Shown: positions 6,602 through 14,297 of the stretch, piece by piece
Numbering within the stretch: the first letter of the stretch is position 1
Layout of the letters: every line of letters starts with the position of its first letter
Assembly: GCA_003153915.1 (NCBI GenBank)
Contig: PMBX01000226.1
Location: 1-14,297 of the forward strand
DNA: 14,297 nucleotides
Source: Phycisphaerales bacterium
GTDB lineage: Bacteria; Planctomycetota; Phycisphaerae; SM23-33
Reading direction: 5' to 3'
Program-made: the position numbers and the translations under genes
Notes under the pieces: generated by a model
Told to the model about the DNA's origin: nothing
The model's input: only the letters and a program-made list of their open reading frames with translations
The model's database searches: none

Positions 6602-7915
6602 ATGAAAAGAACCAAGATCGTGAAAATGTTGTACGGCCGGGAGGGCATGGAACTCCGCCTGCCGGTTTCGGCGGCGGTTCTGGAGGGTACCGCGCCGGCC
6701 GCCATCGGCGACCCGCATCGAGCATCGCTGGAGGCGATGGCCCATCCCATCGGTTCACTCCCCCTGGCTGAACTGGTAGCGCGCCGCCGGCCCGGCACGG
6801 TCGCCATCACTATCTCGGACATAACCCGCCCCGTTCCAAACAAGCTGTTTCTGCCGGCGATGCTGGAGTGCCTCAACTCCGCCGGCGTGGCCGACAGGCA
6901 GATCGTCATCATCATCGGCACGGGCATGCACCGGCCTAGCACGGCAGCGGAGCGGGAGATCATGCTGGGCCGCGATCTGCTGTCGCGCCTGGAGGTGATC
7001 GACCACACCGCCGACGATCCTGCCAGCCTGCTGCGCGTCAGTGACCGCCCGCCCATCAGCGTCTGTCGGCGATTCGCCTCAGCCAATTTCCGCATCGTCA
7101 CCGGGTACATCGAACCGCACTTCATGGCCGGTTTTTCGGGCGGGCGAAAGGGCGTCTGCCCCGCGATGGTGGACCTGGCCACCGTCCAGCGTTTCCACGG
7201 CTATCGCACGCTGGCCGATCCGCGGGCCGACAACGGCATACTGGAAGGCAACCCTTGCCACGAGATCTCGCTGAAGGTCGCCCGGAAAGTCGGCGTGGAC
7301 TTCCTGTTCAACGTCGCCATCACACGCGACCGACGTATCGCGGGCATCTACTGCGGCGGCCTGGAAGAGGCCCACCAGGCCGGATGCAGGGATGTAGCCA
7401 AATGGACCACCGCCACCATCGACGGTCCTTTCGACCTGGTGGTCACCAACGGCGGGGGTTTCCCGCTGGACCAGACCTTCTACCAGACCGTCAAGGGAAT
7501 GTGCACGGCCGCCCCGGCGCTGGGGAGGCGCTCGACGCTGTTGATCGTCTCGCATTGCGGCCAGCAACTTGGCTCGCCGGGTTACACGGAACTTATGCTG
7601 CGATGGGCGAATCACTGGCGGGCGTTCCTGGCCGCCATCGCCGCCAGCCGGCGGACCCTGCTGGACCAATGGGAATTACAGATGCAGGCTCGCATCCTGG
7701 CGCGCGTCGGGGTGGGCAGGCTGTGGTTCGCAAGTGATGGTGTCCCGGCGGAGATGCAAAAACGCATCGCCGTCCATCCTATCCTGGGCACAGGCACCGC
7801 CGCCTCGCGCGCCCAACGCGCGATCGACCAATTTCTTGTGGACCATCCCGCCGCCTCCGTCGCAGTCATCCCCGACGGTCCATACACCATGCTGCGACGA
7901 GGCAAGGCCAAATAG
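6602..7915 (+). CDS. larA: LarA-family nickel-pincer racemase/epimerase
   Basis: This 437-aa protein (LarA is about 424) belongs to the lactate racemase family. LarA interconverts D- and L-lactate (relatives act on other 2-hydroxyacids) using a nickel-pincer nucleotide cofactor. The known active-site residues of the Lactobacillus plantarum enzyme have counterparts at nearly the same positions: 'SDITRPVP' (72-79, with D73 and R76), H110 in 'GTGMHRP', H173 in 'EPHFMAGF', K183 in 'SGGRKG' (the cofactor-linked lysine), H199 (nickel ligand position) and Q295/K298 in 'YQTVKG'. The start ATG 6602 gives the usual N-terminal 'LYGREGMELRLP' close behind; it has only a weak ribosome site. LarB, LarC and LarE, needed to make the cofactor, are not in this window. 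It is divergent from pduS and ends before a strong hairpin. The substrate may be lactate or another 2-hydroxyacid. Confidence 0.9.
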   Translation: MKRTKIVKMLYGREGMELRLPVSAAVLEGTAPAAIGDPHRASLEAMAHPIGSLPLAELVARRRPGTVAITISDITRPVPNKLFLPAMLECLNSAGVADRQIVIIIGTGMHRPSTAAEREIMLGRDLLSRLEVIDHTADDPASLLRVSDRPPISVCRRFASANFRIVTGYIEPHFMAGFSGGRKGVCPAMVDLATVQRFHGYRTLADPRADNGILEGNPCHEISLKVARKVGVDFLFNVAITRDRRIAGIYCGGLEEAHQAGCRDVAKWTTATIDGPFDLVVTNGGGFPLDQTFYQTVKGMCTAAPALGRRSTLLIVSHCGQQLGSPGYTELMLRWANHWRAFLAAIAASRRTLLDQWELQMQARILARVGVGRLWFASDGVPAEMQKRIAVHPILGTGTAASRAQRAIDQFLVDHPAASVAVIPDGPYTMLRRGKAK

Positions 7916-7941
7916 TCCCGCCAGCCTAACAGGTGCTCCAA

Positions 7942-7970
7942 TGCGCGGCGGGACGGAACCCCGCCGTGCA
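7942..7970 (+). terminator. Strong GC hairpin after larA (terminator-like, no U-tract)
   Basis: An 11-bp stem (7942-7952 with 7960-7970, one G-U pair) closes a 7-base loop ACGGAAC, 26 bases after the larA stop. No T-run follows, so it may be a 3'-stabilising or Rho-assisted structure rather than a classical terminator. An alternative pairing of GTCCCGCC (7915-7922) with GGCGGGAC (7947-7954) competes with it. Confidence 0.45.
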
Positions 7971-8065
7971 TTCACCCCGGTCTACGCGAGGATACAATCT
8001 ACCACGTCTCTTGCCCCAACTCCTTGCCGGTCGCCCTGGTGACTATTGAAAATAAAAACTTTTCC

Positions 8066-8094
8066 TTGATGCCTAGGCAGCCGATGTATATAAT
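8066..8094 (+). promoter_or_regulatory. Near-consensus sigma70 promoter of the padR operon
   Basis: TTGATG (8066-8071), a 17-base spacer and a perfect TATAAT (8089-8094) are preceded by an A/T-rich stretch (8048-8065) that could act as an UP element. The start site would be near 8101 and the leader about 40 bases. It is the clearest promoter in the window. Confidence 0.75.
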
Positions 8095-8103
8095 GCCTAG
8101 GCG
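8070..8103. promoter_or_regulatory. Twin palindromic operator candidates (GCCTAGGC x2), probable PadR autoregulation
   Basis: The 8-base palindrome GCCTAGGC occurs twice, at 8071-8078 (extended to TGCCTAGGCA, 8070-8079) and 8095-8102. Both are preceded by AT, and their centres are 24 bases apart. The first overlaps the end of the -35 element and the second begins right after the -10, so a bound dimer at either would block RNA polymerase. PadR proteins commonly repress their own operons; the link to this site is inferred. Confidence 0.55.
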
Positions 8104-8141
8104 TACGAGGTATCAACCAACGCTGGCAAGGAGACGCACAC

Positions 8142-8486
8142 ATGGACTTCTCTCAGGATCTGGTTCGCGGCAGCATCGTTCCGATCATCCTGGCCCTGCT
8201 CAACGAGCAGCCGATGTACGGTTACCAGATCGTCAAGGTGGTCAACGCCCGTAGCGGCGGCAGGCTGGAGTGGAAGGAAGGCACGTTGTACCCCGCCTTG
8301 CACAGCCTCCAGGCCGACGGGTTAGTCACGGCCAACTGGTCGGAGCCGGCCGAGGGCACGCCAAGCCGGCAGCGCAAGTATTACCATATCACCCGTAAAG
8401 GCCGGGCGGAATTGGCGCGCCGCGGCCAGGAGTGGCGGCAGTTTTCCCTCGCCGTCAACGCCATCCTCCTGGGAGGCATGGCATGA
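8142..8486 (+). CDS. PadR-family transcriptional regulator
   Basis: This 114-aa winged-helix DNA-binding protein is typical of short PadR regulators. It shows the family pattern in order: 'LNEQPMYGYQIVKVV' (about 20-34), 'EGTLYPALHSLQADGLV' (about 47-63; recognition helix) and the wing 'RKYYHITRKGRAELA' (about 79-93). AAGGAG (8128-8133) lies 8 bases before the ATG. A near-consensus promoter with two palindromes precedes it. The stop overlaps the start of the downstream HAAS membrane protein gene (ATGA), and PadR/HAAS pairs of this kind are a known arrangement in which the regulator controls the membrane protein. The inducing signal is unknown. Confidence 0.92.
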   Translation: MDFSQDLVRGSIVPIILALLNEQPMYGYQIVKVVNARSGGRLEWKEGTLYPALHSLQADGLVTANWSEPAEGTPSRQRKYYHITRKGRAELARRGQEWRQFSLAVNAILLGGMA

Positions 8487-10639
8487 ATCCCTGGGGCCAA
8501 CTCATCGCCCGCCTGACCGACCGGCTGGCGGTGGACCGCGAGTTGCAGTTGGACGTCGCGCGGGAACTGACGACGCACCTGGAAGACTCCGCCGAGGAAT
8601 TCCGCCGCGCCGGTGAAAGCTCGGAGCAGGCCGCCGCCAGCGCCGCCCGCGCCCTGGGCGACCCTGACATCCTGGCCGATCAGCTCTGGCAGGCCAACCG
8701 CAGGCGGCTGAGCGTCCGAGGCTTACTCCGCTGGACGGCCCGGGTGACACTCATCCCGGCGGCCATTGTGGTGATCGCGACCGTGTTCTTGGGATTGTCA
8801 GGGGCGCGGGATATCGGGATCAGGCCAATTTCGCCGCCTTGGAGATACCTCAAGGGCCTAACTGAGGATCAACGCTTCATCCTGCTAGGACCACTTGAGT
8901 CCCCCAGCGAGTTGGAGCAGGCCAAGGCCATTTCCGACCGCTGGCCGGACAATCCGGTTTTCTACGGCAACTACGCGGTTTATTGGATGGATGTCAATTA
9001 TGAATTATTAAGAAAACCATCTCCGGAAATACTCCAGGAAGCATTGCTCATCCTGGAGCATGGCAAGAAGCTGGACCCCAACAACGCCTTCTATGACATC
9101 CTCCAGGCCGCATATCTTATGTTGCCTTCCTACCAATTATCACTAGATCCCAACGCTAGCTGGAGCCTGGTCACCGGCTCAGGTAATGCAACAACCAGAC
9201 CCTACCAACAAATCACAATCATCAATCAGCGGCAATTCCAGCAAGGCATTGCTCTTCTGCGAAAGGGGCTGGCTAAACCTTTTTTTACAAATCCAGCGAT
9301 GGACATGATGAAGACCAGGCTGGAACTGATGCCCCAGCCCAAGCGATTGAACGAATACTTTTATCGTCTGCAATTTCATGTAGGAACCCATCTCCCACCA
9401 ACTAATGAACTTCGAGGGCTTGGTAAGTCGGTATCGGCGGCAGCCGTTGCCGCGGCCCAGAATGGACAAACGGAGGATGCCTTGGGCTACCTGGACCTGG
9501 CGGAACGACTCAGCGTAAGTCTTGGCGCCAATACGGAATCTCTCGTCGGGCTGCTTGTGGCTCACGCAATACGGCTCAACGCTTTAGCACACGCTCAACG
9601 GACCTACGAACTTCTGGGGCAAAAAGAACAGGCTGCCCGGGCCCATCGAGACCTTCTGGCGGCTAATGCATCATTCTATGACTTAGGGAAATCAGACAAC
9701 ACGATGTACGAAACAGACCGCCGCAAAATGGGTATTCTCGAAAACCTTCTAACTCCCCGCTTGCCTGAATATCGCTTCGATCCAGGCCCGCTGCGCTCGG
9801 CTGAGTATTACGTCGCGATGGAATTAGGCTTGCTGGTGCTGCTAGGTTGCCTGTTGCTGGCTTCGTTACTGCTGGGGACCGTCTCGTTGCTAAACCTGTT
9901 GCGTCGAAAGGAAAACCGTCCCGTCCTGGTCTTTGTGGGTTGGCATCGCCTGGGGCGGATATGCCTCCTTGCCGTCGCTTTGCCGTTTGGGGGCTATGCA
10001 CTCTATCGCTTCCTGACGACAGGAAGCCACGCTTATGGGCTGAGTTACACCCTGGGCCAGACCATCCTAGAATTCGCAATTTTGCTGGCGGTGGTCTTGT
10101 GCCTGTTGATTCGGCTTTCGTATTCCGCCATCCGCCGGCGGGCTGAGGAACTGGGCATGACTACGCCACCGCCCATCCGTCTGCGGGACAGGAAATGGAT
10201 GGTGTCGCTGGGGGTACTTGTCGGTTTAGCGTCATTGACCATTTTTTTGGTTTCCCACATTACAGGCCCGAATAATCCTCTAGGTGTTATCCCCGTCATC
10301 ATCCTATCTATGGCGGTTTTGACATTTCTAGCCGTCAGCGGAATTCGTGAATACTTCAGCGTGGTCTTCCGCCGGCCTTACAAACCTTTCCGCCGCACGC
10401 TATATCGTAGCATGGTCCCGATCCTCGCATCCGCCGTGATCCTGACCGGTGTAATCCTGGGCTGGGGATTGGGGCGTGGAGAAAGCTCGTCCATCGAGCG
10501 GGTAAAGGGCATAGCCGACCTCATAGGGATCAGCGAGATCGACCGTTCTGATTTTCACCTGCTCAAGGATCAGTTCATCCAGCGGCAGCGGGAGCTGGCC
10601 GAAAGCCCCCTTCCCACCGTGGGTGAAGGAACCAACTGA
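8483..10639 (+). CDS. HAAS-domain multi-spanning membrane protein with large helical extracytoplasmic domain
   Basis: This is a 718-aa membrane protein. The first ~75 residues form a charged helical domain with the closing 'ALGDPDILADQLW' motif of HAAS/permease-prefix modules that accompany PadR regulators. A transmembrane helix follows (about 87-106). A region of about 330 residues (107-440) then probably faces outside the cytoplasm and contains repeated helical hairpins with a TPR-like feel ('EEALLILEHGKKLDPNNAFYDI'-like stretch; 'NGQTEDALGYLDLAERLS'). Six more helices lie near 445-467, 491-512, 526-546, 572-592, 600-621 and 642-662. The ATG at 8483 overlaps the padR stop and has GGGAGG with a 6-base spacer, so I chose it over the in-frame 8432, which lies inside padR. 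No ABC, permease or enzyme motif is seen. Bases 8990-9420 are more AT-rich than the flanks. Function unknown; envelope sensing is a guess. Confidence 0.85.
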   Translation: MNPWGQLIARLTDRLAVDRELQLDVARELTTHLEDSAEEFRRAGESSEQAAASAARALGDPDILADQLWQANRRRLSVRGLLRWTARVTLIPAAIVVIATVFLGLSGARDIGIRPISPPWRYLKGLTEDQRFILLGPLESPSELEQAKAISDRWPDNPVFYGNYAVYWMDVNYELLRKPSPEILQEALLILEHGKKLDPNNAFYDILQAAYLMLPSYQLSLDPNASWSLVTGSGNATTRPYQQITIINQRQFQQGIALLRKGLAKPFFTNPAMDMMKTRLELMPQPKRLNEYFYRLQFHVGTHLPPTNELRGLGKSVSAAAVAAAQNGQTEDALGYLDLAERLSVSLGANTESLVGLLVAHAIRLNALAHAQRTYELLGQKEQAARAHRDLLAANASFYDLGKSDNTMYETDRRKMGILENLLTPRLPEYRFDPGPLRSAEYYVAMELGLLVLLGCLLLASLLLGTVSLLNLLRRKENRPVLVFVGWHRLGRICLLAVALPFGGYALYRFLTTGSHAYGLSYTLGQTILEFAILLAVVLCLLIRLSYSAIRRRAEELGMTTPPPIRLRDRKWMVSLGVLVGLASLTIFLVSHITGPNNPLGVIPVIILSMAVLTFLAVSGIREYFSVVFRRPYKPFRRTLYRSMVPILASAVILTGVILGWGLGRGESSSIERVKGIADLIGISEIDRSDFHLLKDQFIQRQRELAESPLPTVGEGTN

Positions 10640-10698
10640 CAGACCGAGCCGATGGGCCGGCGATCCCGCCGCGCGATGGGTTTTCGAATTATCTTTTG

Positions 10699-10805
10699 AG
10701 CCGCGAACCACTTGGTGGCCCCAAGCGGCATCGCGAACAAACCGGACCTTTTAAGCAATAAAAGGTTTTCGTTTTTGTTCGTCTTGTTCGCGTAAGTTCG
10801 CGGCT
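10699..10805. repeat. Intergenic inverted-repeat element, copy C
   Basis: Inverted arms AGCCGCGAAC (10699-10708) and GTTCGCGGCT (10796-10805) bound a 107-bp element. It shares CATCGCGAACAA with copy A, GTTCGCGGCTAATAA (10796-10810) with copy A (3506-3520), and 10702-10722 plus 10723-10730 with copy B in inverted orientation. Compared with B it lacks 19 bases between these last two blocks. Confidence 0.65.
10746..10775 (+). terminator. Hairpin with T-rich tail inside repeat copy C, probable terminator of the padR operon
   Basis: ACCTTTT (10746-10752) pairs with AAAAGGT (10760-10766) around the loop AAGCAAT. TTTTCGTTTTT follows (10766-10776 region). The stem is short and AT-rich but the T-runs fit an intrinsic terminator for the upstream membrane protein gene, about 110 bases after its stop. 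Confidence 0.45.
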
Positions 10806-10864
10806 AATAAGCCGGCTTTCCCCTCATGTCCTCTCTAATGGGCTTGGTAGTTCACCAATGTCCA

Positions 10865-10893
10865 TAGACGATTTTCGGCCTTCGGGGTACAAT
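10865..10893 (+). promoter_or_regulatory. Candidate promoter for the diguanylate cyclase gene
   Basis: TAGACG (10865-10870), a 17-base spacer and TACAAT (10888-10893). The -10 overlaps the far-upstream in-frame ATG at 10892, which favours translation from 11024 with a leader of about 120 bases. Pattern match only. Confidence 0.35.
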
Positions 10894-11023
10894 GGGCTTG
10901 GAGCTGGAGGGCCTAACGCATCTCGATGAACGCCGAGGCGAAATCTTCTCCCAGGCGAGGGCTTGGGTTATCGACCGATGCCGCCGTGACGCGCGAGGTC
11001 GCGTCGTTGGCGGGGGATCGGCT

Positions 11024-12241
11024 ATGAAGGGCGCCAAGGATATGCTGTTGGTGGCCGACGAGCCCACGGCAGCGGACCTGGTGGAAAGGTCGGAGGCGGA
11101 AACCTTCACCCACTTCGTCGATCCACACGACGCGCTGGAGGCAATGCGGCAGCATCCCTGGCCGGTGGTTCTGTTGTCGGCCGAAACATCCGACTTCGCC
11201 GGCCTATGTCTCGCTACCCGGCGGTTGCAGCCGGACTCGCGGATACTGGGGCTTTGCCGGCCCGGCGACGAACCCGCCACCCGTCAACTGTTGGGCGAGG
11301 CCCTGGACGACTACCTGATTGCCCCCCCCACCCGTCGGGAGCTTGCCGAGCTGCACCGATTGGCCGCCACCGTGGGCTTGATATCGCCGAGCGAAGGCGG
11401 TCTGTGGACCTTGACCACCCAGGAGATAACGCGGTTGGTGGAGGCTACCGCCAGCCGCAAGGACGTGGAAACCTGCGCCGCTTCGATCCTGAGCCGGCGG
11501 CTCGGGGTGGATTTGGCGTGGGTGGATTACGGCCAACAACCCGCCGGGGCGACGATACTCGCCAAGTTAAACCATGATGCCCCTCGCGCGTTGGTCAGCC
11601 TGGGACCGATCAAGCTCGATGTTGCCGGCAAGGCGCTGGTCGCGGACGTGGCGACGATCCTTCCCTCGCTGGTGGCGGCGGGAAAACGCACCGAAAGCCT
11701 ACATCATCTGGCCATCACCGACCACCTGACCGGGGCCTACAACCGCCGGTACTTCTACCACGCCACGGACCGTATCCTTCAGGAGGCCGCTGAAAAGAAC
11801 TTCCGCGCGACGCTGCTGTTGTATGACATCGACGACTTCAAGAGCTACAACGACCAGTTCGGCCACGCCGTAGGCGACGAGATTCTGCGCGAGACAGCCG
11901 GCCTGATGAAGCGGATTACCCGCGCCCACGACATCGTAGCGCGGATCGGCGGGGATGAGTTCGCGGTGCTGTTCTGGGACAAGGACCGCCCCCGCGCGCC
12001 CGGCAGCCGCCCGCCCGAAAGCGCACAAGCCCTGGCGAGGCGGTTTCTCTCGGCCGTGTCGGCGTATCATTTCCCCTCCCTAGGGCCTCAGGCGGCGGGC
12101 AAGTTGACCATCTCGGGCGGTCTGGCGAGCTTTCCCACCGACGGCGTGTCGTGTCGTGAACTGCTGCGCCGGGCCGATATGGCGCTCAAGACGGTCAAGC
12201 TCTCCGGAAAAGGCGCGATACGGATCGTCGGGGCAGACTAA
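11024..12241 (+). CDS. Diguanylate cyclase with degenerate receiver-like N-terminus
   Basis: The product makes cyclic di-GMP from two GTP. From ATG 11024 the protein is 405 aa. A receiver-like domain (about 7-115) begins 'MLLVADEPTAADL', but the strand that normally ends in the phosphoacceptor aspartate reads 'VVLLSAETSD', so phosphorylation at that site looks lost. A middle region (about 130-225) could be a divergent GAF-like domain. The GGDEF domain (about 230-405) has 'DHLTGAYNRRYF', 'LLYDIDDFKSYNDQFGH', an intact GGDEF signature (309-313) and the RxxD inhibitory site RAHD (300-303) five residues before it, so both catalysis and product inhibition should work. No membrane segment. The frame is open to 10892, but that start overlaps a candidate promoter; the ribosome site at 11024 (GGGGGA) is mediocre, so the start is moderately sure. 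The stop is 15 bases from that of convergent purC. Confidence 0.9.
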   Translation: MKGAKDMLLVADEPTAADLVERSEAETFTHFVDPHDALEAMRQHPWPVVLLSAETSDFAGLCLATRRLQPDSRILGLCRPGDEPATRQLLGEALDDYLIAPPTRRELAELHRLAATVGLISPSEGGLWTLTTQEITRLVEATASRKDVETCAASILSRRLGVDLAWVDYGQQPAGATILAKLNHDAPRALVSLGPIKLDVAGKALVADVATILPSLVAAGKRTESLHHLAITDHLTGAYNRRYFYHATDRILQEAAEKNFRATLLLYDIDDFKSYNDQFGHAVGDEILRETAGLMKRITRAHDIVARIGGDEFAVLFWDKDRPRAPGSRPPESAQALARRFLSAVSAYHFPSLGPQAAGKLTISGGLASFPTDGVSCRELLRRADMALKTVKLSGKGAIRIVGAD

Positions 12242-12256
12242 ACGATCAGGGCTGGG

Positions 12257-13153
<897 letters not shown>

Positions 13154-13157
13154 ACTG

Positions 13158-13163
13158 CTCCTT
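13158..13163 (-). promoter_or_regulatory. Ribosome binding site deciding the purC GTG start
   Basis: AAGGAG on the minus strand, 4 bases before GTG 13153. It is inside the open frame that extends to 13189, so it supports the shorter start. Confidence 0.6.
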
Positions 13164-13196
13164 CTAGCGACCCATAGACGGGCCGTCAAGTACCCC

Positions 13197-14006
13197 TCAG
13201 CGGTTGGCCAGGTAGGCCAGCATGAAGGCCAGTTGGGTCAGCAGGTTGGCCCCCAGAAGGACGTTGCGGTCCAAGCCCCCGCGTTGCCTGCAAATGACCG
13301 GACCAGATGCCGCGCCGGCCACCATCGCCACCACAGAGATGCTCAATTGCCGCCAGGGCAGGTGATTGAAGTACACGATGGTCGCCGCCAGCACCACCGC
13401 CAGGACCGCCGCAGCCGCTGGGGGAGAGCAACCGCGAGCATAGGCGGATACTGCCGGGGGAGTGGTGGCGGAGGGTTTGCAAAACAGGCAGGCCACCAGC
13501 ATCGACCAGCCGCCCCACAATGGCGCCAACATTAGCGAGCGAAACATCGTCCGGGGGCGCAGCCACTGCCAGGCCGGCGGCAGGTACGTGGGGAAGTCGG
13601 GGTTCCAACTCTTGATCCCCAGCCACATCAGCACCATTCCCGCCAGGATCACCCCCACCGCCAAGGGGCGATGGCTTTCCGTGGGACAGATCGCCTCGGC
13701 CAGCGCCAGCACCGCGCGACGATACGGCCAAAGGACCATCACCGCCAATACGGAGGCCACCGGCATCAGCGGAATGCCTGAATAGTCCCCAAAGACGCTC
13801 CAGGTCAGGCTCCATATCTGCACCGCCGCCCAACCCCAGATCAGCGACAGGAGCATCGTCTCCAGCCAGGCCCGCTCGAATCGCTCCGGTCGCTGGAGGG
13901 AAAGTTCCTCATCGGCGGCTACAAACAACAGATACCCCGGACGTTGCCCCACCCAACGTAACAGGCCCGCGGCGACTGACGTAATTTTGGCCAACATGTG
14001 GAGCAT
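13197..14006 (-). CDS. Multi-spanning membrane protein of unknown function
   Basis: I do not recognise this 269-aa protein. It has about seven hydrophobic segments, near residues 49-67, 78-95, 115-131, 156-175, 196-214, 220-238 and 248-266, after an amphipathic, partly charged N-terminal ~45 residues ('FVAADEELSLQRPERFERAWLE') that is probably cytoplasmic. A tryptophan/proline-rich loop, 'SWNPDFPTYLPPAWQWLRP' (133-151), joins the third and fourth segments. The start ATG 14006 has AGGCGGA a few bases upstream; ATG 13997 is possible. It follows eda by 15 bases and precedes purC by 43 bases on the same strand, so the three may be co-transcribed, although no shared pathway is evident. No transporter, protease or CDP-alcohol transferase motif was found. 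Confidence 0.8.
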   Translation of the reverse strand: MLHMLAKITSVAAGLLRWVGQRPGYLLFVAADEELSLQRPERFERAWLETMLLSLIWGWAAVQIWSLTWSVFGDYSGIPLMPVASVLAVMVLWPYRRAVLALAEAICPTESHRPLAVGVILAGMVLMWLGIKSWNPDFPTYLPPAWQWLRPRTMFRSLMLAPLWGGWSMLVACLFCKPSATTPPAVSAYARGCSPPAAAAVLAVVLAATIVYFNHLPWRQLSISVVAMVAGAASGPVICRQRGGLDRNVLLGANLLTQLAFMLAYLANR

Positions 14007-14021
14007 GGTTCCGCCTGGGTG

Positions 14022-14297
14022 TTATTTCTTCTTACCAGCAGCGCGGGCGTCGGCAACGATTCCGACGTACTGTCGCGCCAGGTTCTCAATGAGGTTGAAG
14101 TTGTGCTCCGCCAGCGCGGCTTTGCCAACAAGCGCCGAGCCTATGCCCAACGTCACGGCGCCTGCGGTGATCCATTCACCGGCAGAGTTAAGGTCCACCC
14201 CGCCGGTGGGAGACAGCTTCAGGTGCGGCATGGGGGCCAGAAGGTCGCGGAGGTAGCTTGGCCCGAACTGCCCGGCTGGGAAGACCTTGACGATGTC
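14022..14297 (-). CDS. eda: KDPG/KHG aldolase, C-terminal part (start beyond the window)
   Basis: The product splits 2-keto-3-deoxy-6-phosphogluconate to pyruvate and glyceraldehyde-3-phosphate (Entner-Doudoroff or uronate catabolism), or 4-hydroxy-2-oxoglutarate in some members. Only the last 91 residues are present. They contain the Schiff-base lysine motif 'VKVFPAG' at the very start of the visible part, then 'LKLSPTGGVD' (phosphate-binding) and 'TLGIGSALVG', all family hallmarks. It ends in a lysine-rich 'AAGKKK'. The gene reads off the right edge, so the upstream context and true start are unknown. It lies 15 bases before the membrane protein gene. Confidence 0.88.
   Translation of the reverse strand, partial: DIVKVFPAGQFGPSYLRDLLAPMPHLKLSPTGGVDLNSAGEWITAGAVTLGIGSALVGKAALAEHNFNLIENLARQYVGIVADARAAGKKK

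Larger units (their letters stand above)
10640..11023. other. Intergenic region between the HAAS protein gene and the diguanylate cyclase gene
   Basis: These 384 bases hold repeat copy C with its internal hairpin and T-runs (10699-10805) and a candidate promoter (10865-10893). They end in a GC-rich stretch of about 120 bases that is in frame with the diguanylate cyclase but whose only upstream ATG overlaps the promoter -10. I saw no c-di-GMP riboswitch pattern, tRNA or other RNA gene in it. Confidence 0.55.

Noticed and set aside
7079..7669. Minus-strand frame of 196 residues inside larA
   Set aside because: Antisense shadow of LarA, which has a complete set of catalytic residues.
10892..11023. 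Longer N-terminus of the diguanylate cyclase from 10892
   Set aside because: The ATG overlaps a candidate -10 element and the receiver-like fold begins only after 11024. Not fully excluded.
10900..11023. Possible structured RNA or c-di-GMP riboswitch before the diguanylate cyclase gene
   Set aside because: GC-rich and long enough for a leader RNA, but I could not find the conserved core of a known riboswitch class.

Overview
The window is GC-rich (roughly 60 percent or more by eye) and densely coding. It looks like a chromosomal segment of an anaerobic bacterium. The mix of a MetV/MetF-type methylenetetrahydrofolate reductase, PduS/PduT proteins, a LarA-family protein, a PadR-HAAS pair and dispersed 'CCGCGAAC...GTTCGCGG' intergenic elements makes me think of Planctomycetota (Phycisphaerae-like). 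That assignment is a low-confidence inference, since there is no rRNA or other taxonomic marker here.

Region 1 (1-6233, all minus strand) is a redox block. In transcription order it holds pduS (RnfC-like Fe-S/flavin NADH dehydrogenase), pduT (tandem-domain microcompartment shell protein that keeps the Fe-S cysteine), a 255-aa protein I do not recognise, then after a repeat-bearing gap a 702-aa fusion (GltD-like FAD/NAD(P)H oxidoreductase + two 4Fe-4S motifs + a cysteine-less FlpD/MvhD-like tail), metV, and the start of metF, which runs off the left edge. Several junctions are 4-base ATGA overlaps. A reasonable reading is an electron-input module for methylene-THF reduction. It combines parts seen separately in known MetVF systems (an RnfC-like subunit in one, HdrA/MvhD-like subunits in another) with an orphan Fe-S shell protein. 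This is the most interesting part of the window.

Region 2 (6234-7970) has a divergent promoter region containing a second repeat copy, then a LarA-family nickel-pincer racemase gene on the plus strand, ending in a strong hairpin.

Region 3 (8066-10805, plus) is a PadR regulator with a near-consensus sigma70 promoter flanked by two identical 8-base palindromes. It is translationally coupled to a 718-aa HAAS-domain membrane protein with a large, probably extracytoplasmic domain. A third repeat copy follows, containing a terminator-like hairpin.

Region 4 (10865-12241, plus) is a diguanylate cyclase with a degenerate receiver domain, an intact GGDEF motif and an intact inhibitory site. It converges, with only 15 bases between stops, on region 5 (12257-14297, minus): the 3' end of a KDPG-aldolase gene (eda), an unidentified 269-aa multi-spanning membrane protein, and purC.

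I saw no tRNA, rRNA, CRISPR array, transposase, riboswitch or phage gene.
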